Numbered from the stretch's first letter, positions 8,691 to 17,587 are shown. The stretch: 64,000 nt of DNA from Enterobacter cloacae subsp. cloacae ATCC 13047 (GCF_000025565.1 NC_014121.1:434001-498000); one strand, 5' to 3'. Made by a program: numbers and translations. Notes: generated by a model from the sequence alone, not told the origin.

Positions 8691-9548
8691 ATGTCACTCA
8701 GTCATGCCTCGCCCGATGAACTGCTCCCTGAAGCTCCTGAGCATCAGGTCAGTGCGCCGGAGGTGCAGTCCGCTGCTGCGGTTAAGCCACGTATCCGGCT
8801 TCCGTTCAGCCCCCGAAAAATTCTTCAGACTGGCAGCATCATTTTGCTGACTGTCAGTCTGACGGGTTCCCTGATCGCGCTGGTTGTCATGGGGCGTCAG
8901 GTTTCAGACCTGACAATACGTGTTAACACACTCGATGCGGCATTTCGCAGCGGCCAGATAGGCCAGCTCACCTCAAATATTTCAGCGATGGAAGCGCGCC
9001 TGAAGACGCTCGAACAGCAGGCGGCCACGCTTGCCTCACTTCCTGCTGCTATGCAGTCGGCCGATGAGCAGCAGAGCGCCCTGAGAACATCCGTCAGCCA
9101 GCTTCAGGAGGCCGGCAACGACAACACCCGGGCGGTGACTCAGTTGCAGTCACGCGTGGGCTCTCTTGAACACGATGTACAGCAGTCCCGGGCCGAGCTT
9201 GATGAGATTAACCGTAAGGCGGAACTCACGCAGAAAACGCCGGCGCCTGAAAAGCCCCGGACCAGCACTGGTGCAGTGCCCCCCCGGGTGGGCGCCGCTG
9301 TAAAAAAGACTGACCGGTCAGCCAGGCGTACGGTGACGCCGGCTGCACCGTTTGTGCTGACCGGCATTGAACGCCGTGGTGGTCAGACCTTCGCCGTCGT
9401 CATTCCCCGCGGTGTCTCGCAGATATCGGCCATGCGCCTGCTCTCACCGGGGGATGCCATGCTGGGCTGGACGCTGCGCTCAACGGAGGGCAGCGGTGCT
9501 GCTGTCTTTCTGGTAAACGGCCGCGAACACCGGATTCAGGTTGAATAA
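8691..9548 (+). CDS. Membrane-anchored coiled-coil protein at the head of the transfer region
   Basis: A 285-residue protein I do not recognise by family. It has a 45-residue Pro-rich cytoplasmic N-terminus and one transmembrane helix at about 48-70 (IILLTVSLTGSLIALVVM). A long coiled coil follows at about 75-175 (MEARLKTLEQQAATL onward), then a Pro/Ala linker and a compact C-terminal domain (FVLTGIERRGGQTFAVVIP to HRIQVE). That last domain resembles the C-terminal domains of PilP/GspC-like periplasmic assembly proteins. The layout suits a periplasm-spanning scaffold linking pilus or mating-channel rings. It is 14 nt before the TIGR03759-type gene. Confidence 0.7.
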   Translation: MSLSHASPDELLPEAPEHQVSAPEVQSAAAVKPRIRLPFSPRKILQTGSIILLTVSLTGSLIALVVMGRQVSDLTIRVNTLDAAFRSGQIGQLTSNISAMEARLKTLEQQAATLASLPAAMQSADEQQSALRTSVSQLQEAGNDNTRAVTQLQSRVGSLEHDVQQSRAELDEINRKAELTQKTPAPEKPRTSTGAVPPRVGAAVKKTDRSARRTVTPAAPFVLTGIERRGGQTFAVVIPRGVSQISAMRLLSPGDAMLGWTLRSTEGSGAAVFLVNGREHRIQVE

Positions 9549-9562
9549 ACGGAGATAACGCT

Positions 9563-10279
9563 TTGATGAAAAAAACACTGATGGCCTCACTGTTTCTGGT
9601 GCCGCTCATGACCTCCGCTGCCACGGTCAGGACATCCTCCGCGCAGAGCAGCATATCCACATCGCAGGAGTCCTCCACCGGCGTGCTGAGTGCGCAGCAG
9701 CAGGCGCAGCAGTGGGGACTGTCTGACAGCGACTGGAGCCGTTATCAGACCCTGATGGAGGGGGATCGCGGCATTATGTCACCGGGCCTTGACCCGCTGA
9801 CGGCGCTGGGTGTGGAAACCGATAACAGTGCTGAACGCCGTCGCCTGGCTGAACTCTGGGTGAGGCACGAATACCAGCGAAGCGAAAAGGAGCTGGCCTT
9901 TCAGCGCGAAATCAATGCTGCCTGGCTGCGACTGTATCCGGAGACGCTGGCCGTCAACATGGGCAGCAATGCGGCGGGTATCGCGCACGACACACAGGGG
10001 CGTCTCGCCCTGTTTGTGAAAGAGAACTGCTCGCGTTGCGATGCGCGTCTGGCGGCCGTGCTCGCCGACGACCGTCCCGTCGATATTTATCTGGTCGGCG
10101 GAAACAGCGATGAGGCCATCCGTACCTGGGCCATCCGTCACAACATCCCGGTGGAAAAAGTCCGCAGCCGCCAGATAACGCTCAACCACGACGGTGGCCT
10201 GTGGCTGCGCTACGGGCAGGGCCAGATGCCGGTGATTCTGCAGCAGGGGGAAAACGGATGGCAGCTCGCCGCATTCTGA
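9563..10279 (+). CDS. Integrating conjugative element protein, TIGR03759 (PFL_4693) family
   Basis: A 238-residue exported protein (MMKKTLMASLFLVPLMTSA signal). The conserved core WGLSDSDWSRYQTLMEGDRG and LDPLTALGVET, then a domain with ENCSRCDARLAAVL, match the TIGR03759 family as I know it. The CxxC pair in a thioredoxin-like C-terminal half (FVKENCSRCD, later TLNHDGG) suggests a redox or disulfide-stabilised periplasmic protein. It is one of the first genes of MPF-G type conjugation clusters. The next gene starts inside it. Confidence 0.85.
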   Translation: MMKKTLMASLFLVPLMTSAATVRTSSAQSSISTSQESSTGVLSAQQQAQQWGLSDSDWSRYQTLMEGDRGIMSPGLDPLTALGVETDNSAERRRLAELWVRHEYQRSEKELAFQREINAAWLRLYPETLAVNMGSNAAGIAHDTQGRLALFVKENCSRCDARLAAVLADDRPVDIYLVGGNSDEAIRTWAIRHNIPVEKVRSRQITLNHDGGLWLRYGQGQMPVILQQGENGWQLAAF

Positions 10280-10869
10280 TGCTGGGTGCCGGGATTCTGT
10301 TTGCAACAGCGGCGTCCGGCGCCACAGACCTGCAGGTTATTCCTGATGCGTACCGGCAGATAGCCGCCGCTGAGCGGGTGCCGGCGGAGTCACTGTATTC
10401 GCTGGCAATGGCCGAAAGCACCCGCAAAACTGCCTGGGGTGCGAAGCCGTGGCCGTGGACCATTAACGTCGCAGGCAGGGGTTACCATTACAGCACGCGT
10501 GAAGAGGCCTTCACGGCGCTGCTCGGGTTTATGCAGCGCTGGCCGCTGAAAAATATTGATGTCGGTGTGGCCCAGGTGAACCTGGGCTGGAACGGGCATT
10601 TTTTCCCGACATACCGTGATGCGTTTGATCCGTACACCAATCTTCGCGCAGCGGCCCGTATCCTGCGGGCCTGCTATGACGCCCGCCCCGGCAGCTGGCT
10701 TCGTGCGGCGGGCTGCTACCACCATCCGTCAGGCGGTGCGCACGCGGCAACCTATATGGCCATTGTGCGACGCAAGCTCAGTCAGATAGCCATGACCGGT
10801 ACACCGGCGGCCGTCGGTCAGCCCGGGTTACTGGCCCGAAATTCTCTTTCCTGGATTGAACCGCAATGA
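10258..10869 (+). CDS. Lytic transglycosylase of the conjugation cluster
   Basis: A 203-residue SLT-family protein: signal peptide (RILMLGAGILFATAASG), catalytic segment SLYSLAMAESTRKT, then GVAQVNLGWNG, NLRAAARILRACYD and AAGCYHHPSGG motifs of the transglycosylase fold. It should open peptidoglycan for the mating channel, separately from PilT. The frame is open to 10201, but ATG 10258 follows AGGGGGAAAACGG and starts the signal peptide. Overlaps the previous gene by 22 nt and the next by 4 nt. Confidence 0.87.
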   Translation: MAARRILMLGAGILFATAASGATDLQVIPDAYRQIAAAERVPAESLYSLAMAESTRKTAWGAKPWPWTINVAGRGYHYSTREEAFTALLGFMQRWPLKNIDVGVAQVNLGWNGHFFPTYRDAFDPYTNLRAAARILRACYDARPGSWLRAAGCYHHPSGGAHAATYMAIVRRKLSQIAMTGTPAAVGQPGLLARNSLSWIEPQ

Positions 10870-11396
10870 AAAATACGCTTCGTTATACCCTTGTTTTCAC
10901 GCTTTTTTCAGGGCTGCTGACCAGTGCCTTTAGTGCCTCTGCCACGCTGACCGTGGTGGGCGACCTCGGCGGTGAATCCACAGGACCGCTGTTTGACGCC
11001 ATCAATGCCGGTCCGGGTCAGTCTGCAACGGAGTCGCCCGTTCTCCCGCCACCGCCGGCATCGCTTTCCCTGTCCGACATGCTGCCGGTCAGCACGCCTG
11101 AAATGTCACCAGGCGCTGTCGCCGCCCGGCCGCTGAATCTTCCCGGCATGCCGCCGGTGTTTGTACTGGGTGACGATGCGTCTTCCCGTCATTGGCTCAC
11201 GCACCACGCCACCACGCTCAGCCGCATGCAGGCAACCGGCATGGTTATCAGTGTCAGGGATGAGCAGGGATTAAACGCACTGCGTCAGCTGGCGCCGGGG
11301 GTGGCAATGGTGCCTGTCAGCGGCGGTGACCTGGCCCGTCGCCTGGCACTGACGCATTATCCTGCCCTCATCACCGCAACGGGGATATCACAGTGA
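10866..11396 (+). CDS. Integrating conjugative element protein, TIGR03765 (PFL_4695) family
   Basis: A 176-residue exported protein with signal peptide (LVFTLFSGLLTSAFSASA), then TLTVVGDLGGESTGPLFDAI and a C-terminal half with VFVLGDDASSRHWLTHH and GLNALRQLAPGVAMVPVSGGDLARRL. This pattern and its position between the transglycosylase and TraD genes match TIGR03765. Molecular role unknown; related to DUF2859 proteins of SXT/PFGI-1-like systems. Start overlaps the previous stop (ATGA). Confidence 0.85.
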   Translation: MKNTLRYTLVFTLFSGLLTSAFSASATLTVVGDLGGESTGPLFDAINAGPGQSATESPVLPPPPASLSLSDMLPVSTPEMSPGAVAARPLNLPGMPPVFVLGDDASSRHWLTHHATTLSRMQATGMVISVRDEQGLNALRQLAPGVAMVPVSGGDLARRLALTHYPALITATGISQ

Positions 11397-12040
11397 TGCC
11401 GGCCTCCCTTATCGCTGAGTTGCTGAACCCGCACAGGGGACTGTCTGTCCTGGCAATGACGGGGGCGGTAGTGCTGGCATTCCTGGCATTAAAACCGCGC
11501 ACTGTCAGTCAGCGCCGCCATCGTCGCTATCAGAAACAGGCCGCACGGGCGCTGCTTCGCCTGCCACAGCTGCGCGACGAGGCGGCAAGGATGGCCTGGT
11601 TGCGTAAGATGAACCCGTATGTGTTCGAGGAAATGCTGCTGACGGCACTTTCCCGGCAGGGCCTGCGCATACAGCGTAACGCCCGTTACAGCGGTGATAA
11701 CGGCGCAGACGGTCAGGTCTGGATCAACGGTCGTCGCTGGCTGATTCAGGCCAAACGTTACAGCGCCACCATCAGTGCCGCGCATGTTTCGGTATTCGGG
11801 TTACTGACAGAGCGCGAGGGGTGTCCGGGGCTGTTCGTTCACACCGGCCGGACCGGCGAGGTCAGCCGGGAAGCCTTTCGCCGCTATGACGGCATCATCC
11901 TTATCAGCGGGCAGCGCCTGCTCTGGCTGCTGTCCGGTGACCGGCGCTGGATGGACACACTGACCAGACCGCCACACCGCTCCCTCACCCCACAAAGTCA
12001 ACGTAAAGAACCGGCACCATCCCCCGTCATCCGCGATTAA
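11393..12040 (+). CDS. Membrane-anchored Mrr-like restriction endonuclease-fold protein
   Basis: A 215-residue protein with an N-terminal hydrophobic helix (LSVLAMTGAVVLAFLALK), a basic stretch, and a Mrr_cat-type nuclease fold. The catalytic pattern is visible: FEEMLLTALSRQG, then GADGQVWINGRRWLIQAKRYS, giving the D-(x)n-QxK motif, and later HTGRTGEVSREAF. Homologues sit beside traD in related elements. Whether it cuts DNA is unknown. Start may be GTG 11393 or ATG 11396; both overlap the preceding TGA. Confidence 0.8.
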   Translation: MMPASLIAELLNPHRGLSVLAMTGAVVLAFLALKPRTVSQRRHRRYQKQAARALLRLPQLRDEAARMAWLRKMNPYVFEEMLLTALSRQGLRIQRNARYSGDNGADGQVWINGRRWLIQAKRYSATISAAHVSVFGLLTEREGCPGLFVHTGRTGEVSREAFRRYDGIILISGQRLLWLLSGDRRWMDTLTRPPHRSLTPQSQRKEPAPSPVIRD

Positions 12041-12054
12041 GAAGGAACATTGCC

Positions 12055-12429
12055 ATGCCCAGAATGCTGTATTCCCTGACAGACCGCATCGTCGACCTGG
12101 TTACCTCTCAGGCGGCAAAAACGGCCCCGATGGTCATTTTCGTCCTCGTGCAGTGTGTGCTCAGAATATGTATTCTGCGTCCCCTCATTATCTTTTGCTG
12201 CATGGTACTCGCGGTACTGATCGCCGTGCCTGTTGCGGTTTTTATCAGTCCGTCGTTCACCCCGGATGTGCTGGCTCAGGGCCTCTTACGGGTGATTCAC
12301 CTGCTCCCCGGGGCGTATACCCCGCTGTGCGTAGCCGGTGCACTGTCTGAACTGGTTTACCTGATTCGCCGTTTTACGGTTCTCCCTGATTTCTGGCCGG
12401 ATAATGCGGCTCAGCGAAAAGGGAGATAA
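12055..12429 (+). CDS. Small integral membrane protein of the transfer region
   Basis: A 124-residue protein with about three hydrophobic segments (MVIFVLVQCVLRICIL, LIIFCCMVLAVLIAVPVAVFI, TPLCVAGALSELVYLI). Not recognised by family. It has an AAGGAACATTGCC ribosome-binding site and sits 15 nt after the nuclease gene and 3 nt before the next gene, so it is co-transcribed and probably acts at the inner membrane next to TraD. Confidence 0.72.
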   Translation: MPRMLYSLTDRIVDLVTSQAAKTAPMVIFVLVQCVLRICILRPLIIFCCMVLAVLIAVPVAVFISPSFTPDVLAQGLLRVIHLLPGAYTPLCVAGALSELVYLIRRFTVLPDFWPDNAAQRKGR

Positions 12430-12432
12430 GCG

Positions 12433-13209
12433 ATGAGTGATTTTCTGGCGAGAACGGATGCTAACCCGCCACACTGGGCGGGGGAGGTTATCGGCAAATG
12501 GGATGACCATAAGTTGCGCCTGTACGGTGGTTTTCTCCGCCGGCATTACTGGACCGATCAGGGCAGTATTAATGTGTTCTGCATAAAAGGCACCGACCAT
12601 CCTGACTATCAGGGGCTGACCTGGCATGAGTTTCTGCACCGGGGTAAACGCATGGACCGGAACATTCCGATGCTGGAGCGTAATCCGGGTTACTACCTGG
12701 AGACTGACCGTAAAAAACCTTCCATGTATTACAACAGCTATGACGGTATTGACTGGTATATCGGTGCTGACGGCAATCACCGCAGCGGTCTGGCACGGTT
12801 TCTGTTTCATGAGCGGGAAATGGCGTATCTGCATGGCGTGCATCTGAACCATTATGAGTTCGATGAACCCCTGCTGGCCGTGTATCTGGCCCTTCGTGAG
12901 GAACTGAGCCAGCATGCGGCACAGGGCTTTCACATGGACCTGAATGTCAACCGCGTTCATCGCGCCCGGGAGGATACCGCAGGCTGGAAAACCGATATCT
13001 ATTCCACGTCGCTGTATTTCAGTGTGGGGTCATGGTGCAGGGAACACGCTGACAACCTGGACATCAGCGCACTGGCTGCACCGCGTGATTTTTCGTGTCC
13101 GGATGAGGGATGGCAATTGCTTGTGTCTCTGATGGCATGGCGGGATAAGCGTACTGCAACAAAACGTCCCGGATTTTTCAGCCGGCTGACCAGCAGGGGG
13201 CGTATATGA
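12433..13209 (+). CDS. Hypothetical 258-residue protein before traD
   Basis: I do not recognise the family. The protein is soluble-looking, rich in aromatic residues and histidine (HWAGEVIGKWDDHKLRLYGG, WTDQGSINVFCIKGTDHPDY, YDGIDWYIGADGNHRSGLARF), with no signal peptide or membrane segment. Its Asn/His/Arg-rich middle (GADGNHRSG) recalls nuclease-like motifs (ParB/Fic-like NHR triplets), but this is only an impression. It begins 3 nt after the membrane protein and overlaps traD by 4 nt, so it is part of the transfer operon and may work with the coupling protein. Confidence 0.7.
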   Translation: MSDFLARTDANPPHWAGEVIGKWDDHKLRLYGGFLRRHYWTDQGSINVFCIKGTDHPDYQGLTWHEFLHRGKRMDRNIPMLERNPGYYLETDRKKPSMYYNSYDGIDWYIGADGNHRSGLARFLFHEREMAYLHGVHLNHYEFDEPLLAVYLALREELSQHAAQGFHMDLNVNRVHRAREDTAGWKTDIYSTSLYFSVGSWCREHADNLDISALAAPRDFSCPDEGWQLLVSLMAWRDKRTATKRPGFFSRLTSRGRI

Positions 13210-15323
13210 GCGATCGCTATGTGATGGAATCCCTGCTGCGCCCGGCTGTGGAACTGTATTCCGCAACGGTTGCGGCCAGTGCGACCTGTATCTGCCTGAC
13301 CGCCCCGTGGGCGGTGGCACTCTCGCCTTCTGTCAGTTGGGTGACGGCCGCCGGTTTCGGCGTTCTGGCCCTGAAGCGCACCCGCGAGGGCATGAAAATT
13401 CTGCGCTACCGGCAGAATATCCGCCGTCTTCCCCGTTATGTACTGACCAGCGAACAGATACCGGTCAGCCGGCGCCATCTGTTTCTGGGGAAAGGTTTTC
13501 AGTGGTCTGTGCGTCATACCCAGCGGCTGATTGAGGCGCGTCGGCCGGAGTGCGAAATCTATGTGCAGCCCTCCGTGCTGTACCGCATGGCGCGTGAGAT
13601 GGAAAAGAAGATGGAGTACAGCCTCCCCTGGCTGTGCCGGCTGACCTGCACGGATTCGGCGCTGAACCCTTTTCGCCCTTTACCCCCGGTCGGCGGCAGC
13701 CCGGTGTATCACGGTGTCGAGCCTGATGAGACTACGGTGACCTACGATCTCGGCGAACGCGTCGGGCATATGCTCGTTATCGGCACGACCCGCGTGGGCA
13801 AGACCCGACTGGCGGAACTGCTTATCACCCAGGATATCCGCCGCACAAACGCCGCCGGTGAACACGAGGTGGTCATTGTGTTTGACCCTAAAGGGGACGC
13901 GGACCTGCTCCGGCGGATGTACGCAGAGTCGCACCGCGCGGGGCGTCAGGATAACTTCTGGGTGTTCCACCTCGGCTGGCCCGATATCAGCGCCCGGTAT
14001 AACGCCGTCGGACGGTTCAGCCGTATCTCCGAGGTGGCCTCCCGCGTGGCCGGTCAGCTCTCGGGGGAAGGTAACTCCGCGGCCTTCCGTGAATTTGCCT
14101 GGCGGTTCGTCAATATCATCACCCGCGCGCTGGTCGCCCTCGGACAACGCCCGGACTACGGCCTCATTCTGCGGTATGTCACCAATATCGGTGAGCTGTA
14201 TGAGACTTACGTGGATAACTTGCTGAGCGAAAAGGCGCCGCAGCTGATGAATACAACGGAAGCCATGATGCAGAGCGGGATCAGCGATAAGGACCTGCCG
14301 CGTCATCTCCAGGGACGGCCTAACGGCGTGAAAATCTGGGTGTCAGAGCAGGTGCTCGGCAGCCCGGAGGGGAAAAAACTCTGGGACCCGGTGCTGGACG
14401 GCCTGCGCAGCGCGGTGCAGTACGATCGCACCTACTTCGATAAAATTGTGGCATCCCTGTTACCACTACTGGAGAAACTCACTACCGGCAAAACGGCCGC
14501 GCTTCTCGCCCCAGACTACACCGACCTGGACGATCCGCGTCCGATTCTCGACTGGCACAATATCATCAAGTCCCGAGGCGTGGTATACGTGGGCCTCGAT
14601 GCACTCTCCGACCCGGTGGTGGCCGCCGCCGTTGGAAACAGCATGTTCGCAGACCTCGTGTCTGAGGGAGGCCACATCTATAAGTTCGGTCTCGGTGATG
14701 AGGAAGAGGGGAAATCCGCAAAGGTGGCCATCAACCTTCACTGCGATGAGTTTAACGAGCTGATGGGGGATGAATTTATCCCGCTTATTAACAAAGGCGG
14801 TGGTGCCGGTTTTCAGGTGACGGCTTACACCCAGACGCTTTCTGACATCGAGGCCCGCATCGGCAGTACGGCCAAAGCGAACCAGGTGGTGGGTAACTTC
14901 AACACTCTGGTGATGCTGCGCGTGCGCGAGAAAAACACCGCCATGCTGCTCACCGATCAGCTCCCGGAAGTGGATGTCTACCAGAAAACACTGACATCGG
15001 GTGTCACCGACGTCTCGCGTCCCGGGGAAGGCACGGATTTTAACAGCAACGTTAACGACCAGGTGAGTCTGGTAAAAGTGCCGATGATAAGACCTGCTGA
15101 CATCATCAATCTGCCGAAAGGCCAGGCCTTTGCACTGCTGGAAGGGGGAAGACTGTGGAAAATCCGTATGCCGTTGCCGGCGGATAACAACGACCCACAT
15201 ATGCCGGCCAGCCTGAAGCATCTGGCTGACAGCATGGAGAAAAACTACCACACCGGTGAAACCTGGTGGACCGGTGGTGACATAACGTATGCAGGAGGGC
15301 CGGATGCCACAGCAGGACAGTGA
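13206..15323 (+). CDS. traD: TraD, conjugative coupling factor (SXT/TOL subfamily)
   Basis: A 705-residue VirD4-type coupling ATPase that brings the relaxase-DNA complex to the secretion channel. The N-terminus has hydrophobic segments (about 15-55). Walker A is GTTRVGKT near residue 193, followed by VVIVFDPKGDADLL, and Walker B is INLHCDEFNEL near residue 515. The C-terminal part (VPMIRPADIINLPKGQAFALL) fits TIGR03743-type TraD. The ATG at 13206 overlaps the previous stop (ATGA). Overlaps the following TIGR03747-type gene by 20 nt. Confidence 0.93.
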   Translation: MSDRYVMESLLRPAVELYSATVAASATCICLTAPWAVALSPSVSWVTAAGFGVLALKRTREGMKILRYRQNIRRLPRYVLTSEQIPVSRRHLFLGKGFQWSVRHTQRLIEARRPECEIYVQPSVLYRMAREMEKKMEYSLPWLCRLTCTDSALNPFRPLPPVGGSPVYHGVEPDETTVTYDLGERVGHMLVIGTTRVGKTRLAELLITQDIRRTNAAGEHEVVIVFDPKGDADLLRRMYAESHRAGRQDNFWVFHLGWPDISARYNAVGRFSRISEVASRVAGQLSGEGNSAAFREFAWRFVNIITRALVALGQRPDYGLILRYVTNIGELYETYVDNLLSEKAPQLMNTTEAMMQSGISDKDLPRHLQGRPNGVKIWVSEQVLGSPEGKKLWDPVLDGLRSAVQYDRTYFDKIVASLLPLLEKLTTGKTAALLAPDYTDLDDPRPILDWHNIIKSRGVVYVGLDALSDPVVAAAVGNSMFADLVSEGGHIYKFGLGDEEEGKSAKVAINLHCDEFNELMGDEFIPLINKGGGAGFQVTAYTQTLSDIEARIGSTAKANQVVGNFNTLVMLRVREKNTAMLLTDQLPEVDVYQKTLTSGVTDVSRPGEGTDFNSNVNDQVSLVKVPMIRPADIINLPKGQAFALLEGGRLWKIRMPLPADNNDPHMPASLKHLADSMEKNYHTGETWWTGGDITYAGGPDATAGQ

Positions 15324-16065
15324 GAACGGGCAGCGCAGCGCGACGCCCCGACAGCGACAGTCCGGTCCGATTGGCCTGCTGCTCTGGGATTTCCCGATGG
15401 GCCTTATCGGTGTGTTGCTCGGTTCACTCCTGGTCAGCCTGCTTATCGAGTATGTCTGTATTGCGCTGTTGTGGCCGGAAGAAGGCGCGGCCCACAGCTA
15501 TCAGGTGATGGTGGCAGAAAGCCACTGGCTCTCGGAAGGGTATACGCGCAGTCTGCTGATGGCCGCCCCGGTTGAGACAGTCAGCCGGTGGGTGCACGTT
15601 GCCTGGCAGTGGCTGTTTGTGGATAGCGGGTTCAGTGGCTGGCTGCAGTCATTTAAATCCCTGAGCGAAAAAGGTAGCGGGCTTATTCCGGCGCTGAACG
15701 GAATCGGAGCCACGCTTGTGAGCTGGCTGGGTGTGTACCTTCAGGCCACGGTCTGGGTCACGCTGATATTCTTCATCCGGGTAATGATCCTGTTTCTCAG
15801 CCTGCCGCTGTTCGCGCTGGTTGTCATCACGGGCGTGGTGGACGGGCTGGTCAGACGTGACCTGCGTCGCTACGGCGCGGGGTATGAATCGAGCTTTGTG
15901 TATCACCATGCCAAACGCTTTATCAAACCCGCCCTGTATGGCCCCTGCATGCTCTATCTGGCCTGGCCAACTGCGGTGTGGCCGAATCTGCTGTTGCTGC
16001 CATCAGCCTTGCTGGTCGGTGGTGTGCTCGCCGTGGTGACCGGCTCGTTCAAAAAATACCTCTAG
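15304..16065 (+). CDS. Integrating conjugative element membrane protein, TIGR03747 (PFL_4697) family
   Basis: A 253-residue inner-membrane protein with about four transmembrane segments (IGLLLWDFPMGLIGVLLGSL, GVYLQATVWVTLIFFIRVMI, ALVVITGVVDGLVRRDL, AVWPNLLLLPSALLVGGVLA). The YESSFVYHHAKRFIKPALY motif is characteristic of the family that follows TraD in SXT/PFGI-1-like clusters. The start at 15304 was preferred over 15289 because AGGAGGG lies just before it. It is the last gene before a strong terminator. Confidence 0.88.
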   Translation: MPQQDSENGQRSATPRQRQSGPIGLLLWDFPMGLIGVLLGSLLVSLLIEYVCIALLWPEEGAAHSYQVMVAESHWLSEGYTRSLLMAAPVETVSRWVHVAWQWLFVDSGFSGWLQSFKSLSEKGSGLIPALNGIGATLVSWLGVYLQATVWVTLIFFIRVMILFLSLPLFALVVITGVVDGLVRRDLRRYGAGYESSFVYHHAKRFIKPALYGPCMLYLAWPTAVWPNLLLLPSALLVGGVLAVVTGSFKKYL

Positions 16066-16104
16066 AAAGTCGCCCGCAGTACCGTTTTCGGGATGATGCC
16101 CGGA

Positions 16105-16132
16105 AGCCCGCAGCTGGTGCGGGCTTTTTTTT
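16105..16132 (+). terminator. Rho-independent terminator after the traD block
   Basis: Stem AGCCCGCA (16105-16112) pairs with TGCGGGCT (16118-16125) around GCTGG, followed directly by eight T. It separates the TIGR03759-to-TIGR03747 operon from the next one starting with RAQPRD. Confidence 0.92.
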
Positions 16133-16270
16133 GATCTTGACTCAAAACGGTAGCTGATTCAGCAGGCATACTCAGGCATTAATTTTCGCTGACACATAAA
16201 GAATTTCCTGCTGTAAGACAGGCTGCTTTGCGTCACTCTGCCGACGACCCGTTAACCGGAGAGCCGCAGA

Positions 16271-16588
16271 ATGCCTCATACCCGAATCCTCACAGCCCTG
16301 CTGATGGCCGTCCTGCCCGCGCTGCAGTGCCACGCTTCAGAGAAAGATGAACTCGCGCTGGTCATGCGCCAGCTCGACCAGGTGCAGGCCGGGCTGGACC
16401 GCGCCCGCGTGGTGGCGAACCAGACCCAGGATGCCCGCTTTTACTTCGATTATCAGCAGGCGACGCGCGATATCACCACCATGAAGCAGGGGATCTCAAC
16501 CTATCTTGAACCCTCCCGCGCGCAGCCTGCGTCACCGTCGTCTTCTGTCACCGGACAGTACCGCGCACAGGCACCGGCATGGCGATGA
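16271..16588 (+). CDS. Integrative conjugative element protein, RAQPRD family
   Basis: A 105-residue exported protein (RILTALLMAVLPALQCHA signal) of the RAQPRD family (TIGR01690). The family signature is present as LDQVQAGLDRARVVANQ and QDARFYFDYQQATRDITTMKQGI; the final motif reads SRAQPASPSS here. It opens the second transfer operon after the 16105 terminator, so a promoter should lie in the roughly 140 bp before it, though I see no convincing -35/-10 pair. Role in the channel unknown. Overlaps the next gene by 10 nt. Confidence 0.88.
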   Translation: MPHTRILTALLMAVLPALQCHASEKDELALVMRQLDQVQAGLDRARVVANQTQDARFYFDYQQATRDITTMKQGISTYLEPSRAQPASPSSSVTGQYRAQAPAWR

Positions 16589-16824
16589 ACGGTGCACAGC
16601 TTAATGGCTGGAGCGCCGGCACCGGCAGCAGCCTCACGCCTTCGCAACTGAACACGCTCATCCTCGGCACGCTCGCAGTCGTCATTCTCCTGTTCAGCGC
16701 CTGGGCGCTGGTTCAGGCCTATCGCGGGGTTGCCTCGAAATCCGTGACATTTCGTCAGTTCAATGAGCTTGCCGTGCGACTGATCGTGCTTTACCTGGCA
16801 ATGCTGTTTCTGTTTTTCCACTGA
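16579..16824 (+). CDS. Integrating conjugative element protein, TIGR03758 (PFL_4701) family
   Basis: An 81-residue protein (DUF3262 type) with two hydrophobic segments (LNTLILGTLAVVILLFSAWAL and LIVLYLAMLFLFF) separated by AYRGVASKSVTFRQFNELAVR. Size, topology and position between RAQPRD and PFL_4702-type proteins match the family. Probably a small inner-membrane part of the mating channel. Confidence 0.85.
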   Translation: MAMNGAQLNGWSAGTGSSLTPSQLNTLILGTLAVVILLFSAWALVQAYRGVASKSVTFRQFNELAVRLIVLYLAMLFLFFH

Positions 16825-16837
16825 AAGGACCATATCA

Positions 16838-17203
16838 ATGATATCCACATTACTCAGGCGTTACCGGGCTATCCGGGCCCGTGCAAAACACATACTGCTG
16901 ACAGGGCTATTTTTTACCGGTAATGCCCTGGCCGACCTTCCTCCCATTGAACAACCCACGACTGGCGGCGGTGGCGGGACGTACAACATCATGATGGGTT
17001 ACGCAAAAATGGGCGGTCTCGCACTCGGACTGCTTGTCAGCGTGGGAGCATTTCTGGCCGTGGCGCATGCTGTCATCACGTCTTTCCATGATATCCGCAA
17101 GGGAAAAGGCTCCTGGACGGAATTCCTGCTTTACGGTGTGGTGGGCATCATTCTTATCCTTGTAGTTATTTTTCTGGCGACCAAAGCGTCAGACATTCTG
17201 TAA
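16838..17203 (+). CDS. Integrating conjugative element membrane protein, TIGR03745 (PFL_4702) family
   Basis: A 121-residue protein with a signal-like N-terminus ending ALA, then LPPIEQPTTGGGGGTYNIMMGYAKM and two membrane segments (GGLALGLLVSVGAFLAVAHAVI and EFLLYGVVGIILILVVIFLA). The cleavable leader with two helices separated by a short polar loop (HDIRKGKGSW) is the layout of VirB2-type conjugative pilins, so it is a candidate pilin of this system. That is inference from topology. AAAGGAC ribosome-binding site before the ATG. Confidence 0.85.
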   Translation: MISTLLRRYRAIRARAKHILLTGLFFTGNALADLPPIEQPTTGGGGGTYNIMMGYAKMGGLALGLLVSVGAFLAVAHAVITSFHDIRKGKGSWTEFLLYGVVGIILILVVIFLATKASDIL

Positions 17204-17212
17204 GGAGACTCT

Positions 17213-17587
17213 ATGGCCGTCATCGATTTCCTTCCTGACCGTCTGAACAACCCGCCTGTGGTGTGGAAAGGTTTCACGTCCGGTGAATTTCTTCTGGCGG
17301 CCATCACCGGCGTCATTGCCGGTATTCCGCTGGCGGTGCCGCTGGCTCTGGTACCTTTTATCGGCTGGCTGGCCTTTCCCACCTGTATGCTGCTGATGCC
17401 GATGTTCGTCATCTTCTTCGGCGGGGGCTGGATTGCGGGTTACAAGCGCGGTAAGCCGGAGAATTATATCTGGCAACGCCTGGAGGAAATCCGCTGTCGT
17501 ACCGGTCTGTCCCGTGCCCTGATCCTCAACAGCCGGGCATGGGAGATGAAACGTACCACAGCGATAAAACGCGGAGGTCTGTCATGA
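17213..17587 (+). CDS. Conjugative transfer region protein, TIGR03750 family
   Basis: A 124-residue protein with two adjacent transmembrane helices (LLAAITGVIAGIPLAVPLALV and LAFPTCMLLMPMFVIFFGGGW) and a C-terminus IAGYKRGKPENYIWQRLEE, matching the VirB3/TraL-like layout of the TIGR03750 (DUF3487) family. VirB3-type proteins work with the VirB4 ATPase in pilus assembly. AAGGAG ribosome-binding site; overlaps the next gene by 4 nt (ATGA). Confidence 0.86.
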   Translation: MAVIDFLPDRLNNPPVVWKGFTSGEFLLAAITGVIAGIPLAVPLALVPFIGWLAFPTCMLLMPMFVIFFGGGWIAGYKRGKPENYIWQRLEEIRCRTGLSRALILNSRAWEMKRTTAIKRGGLS

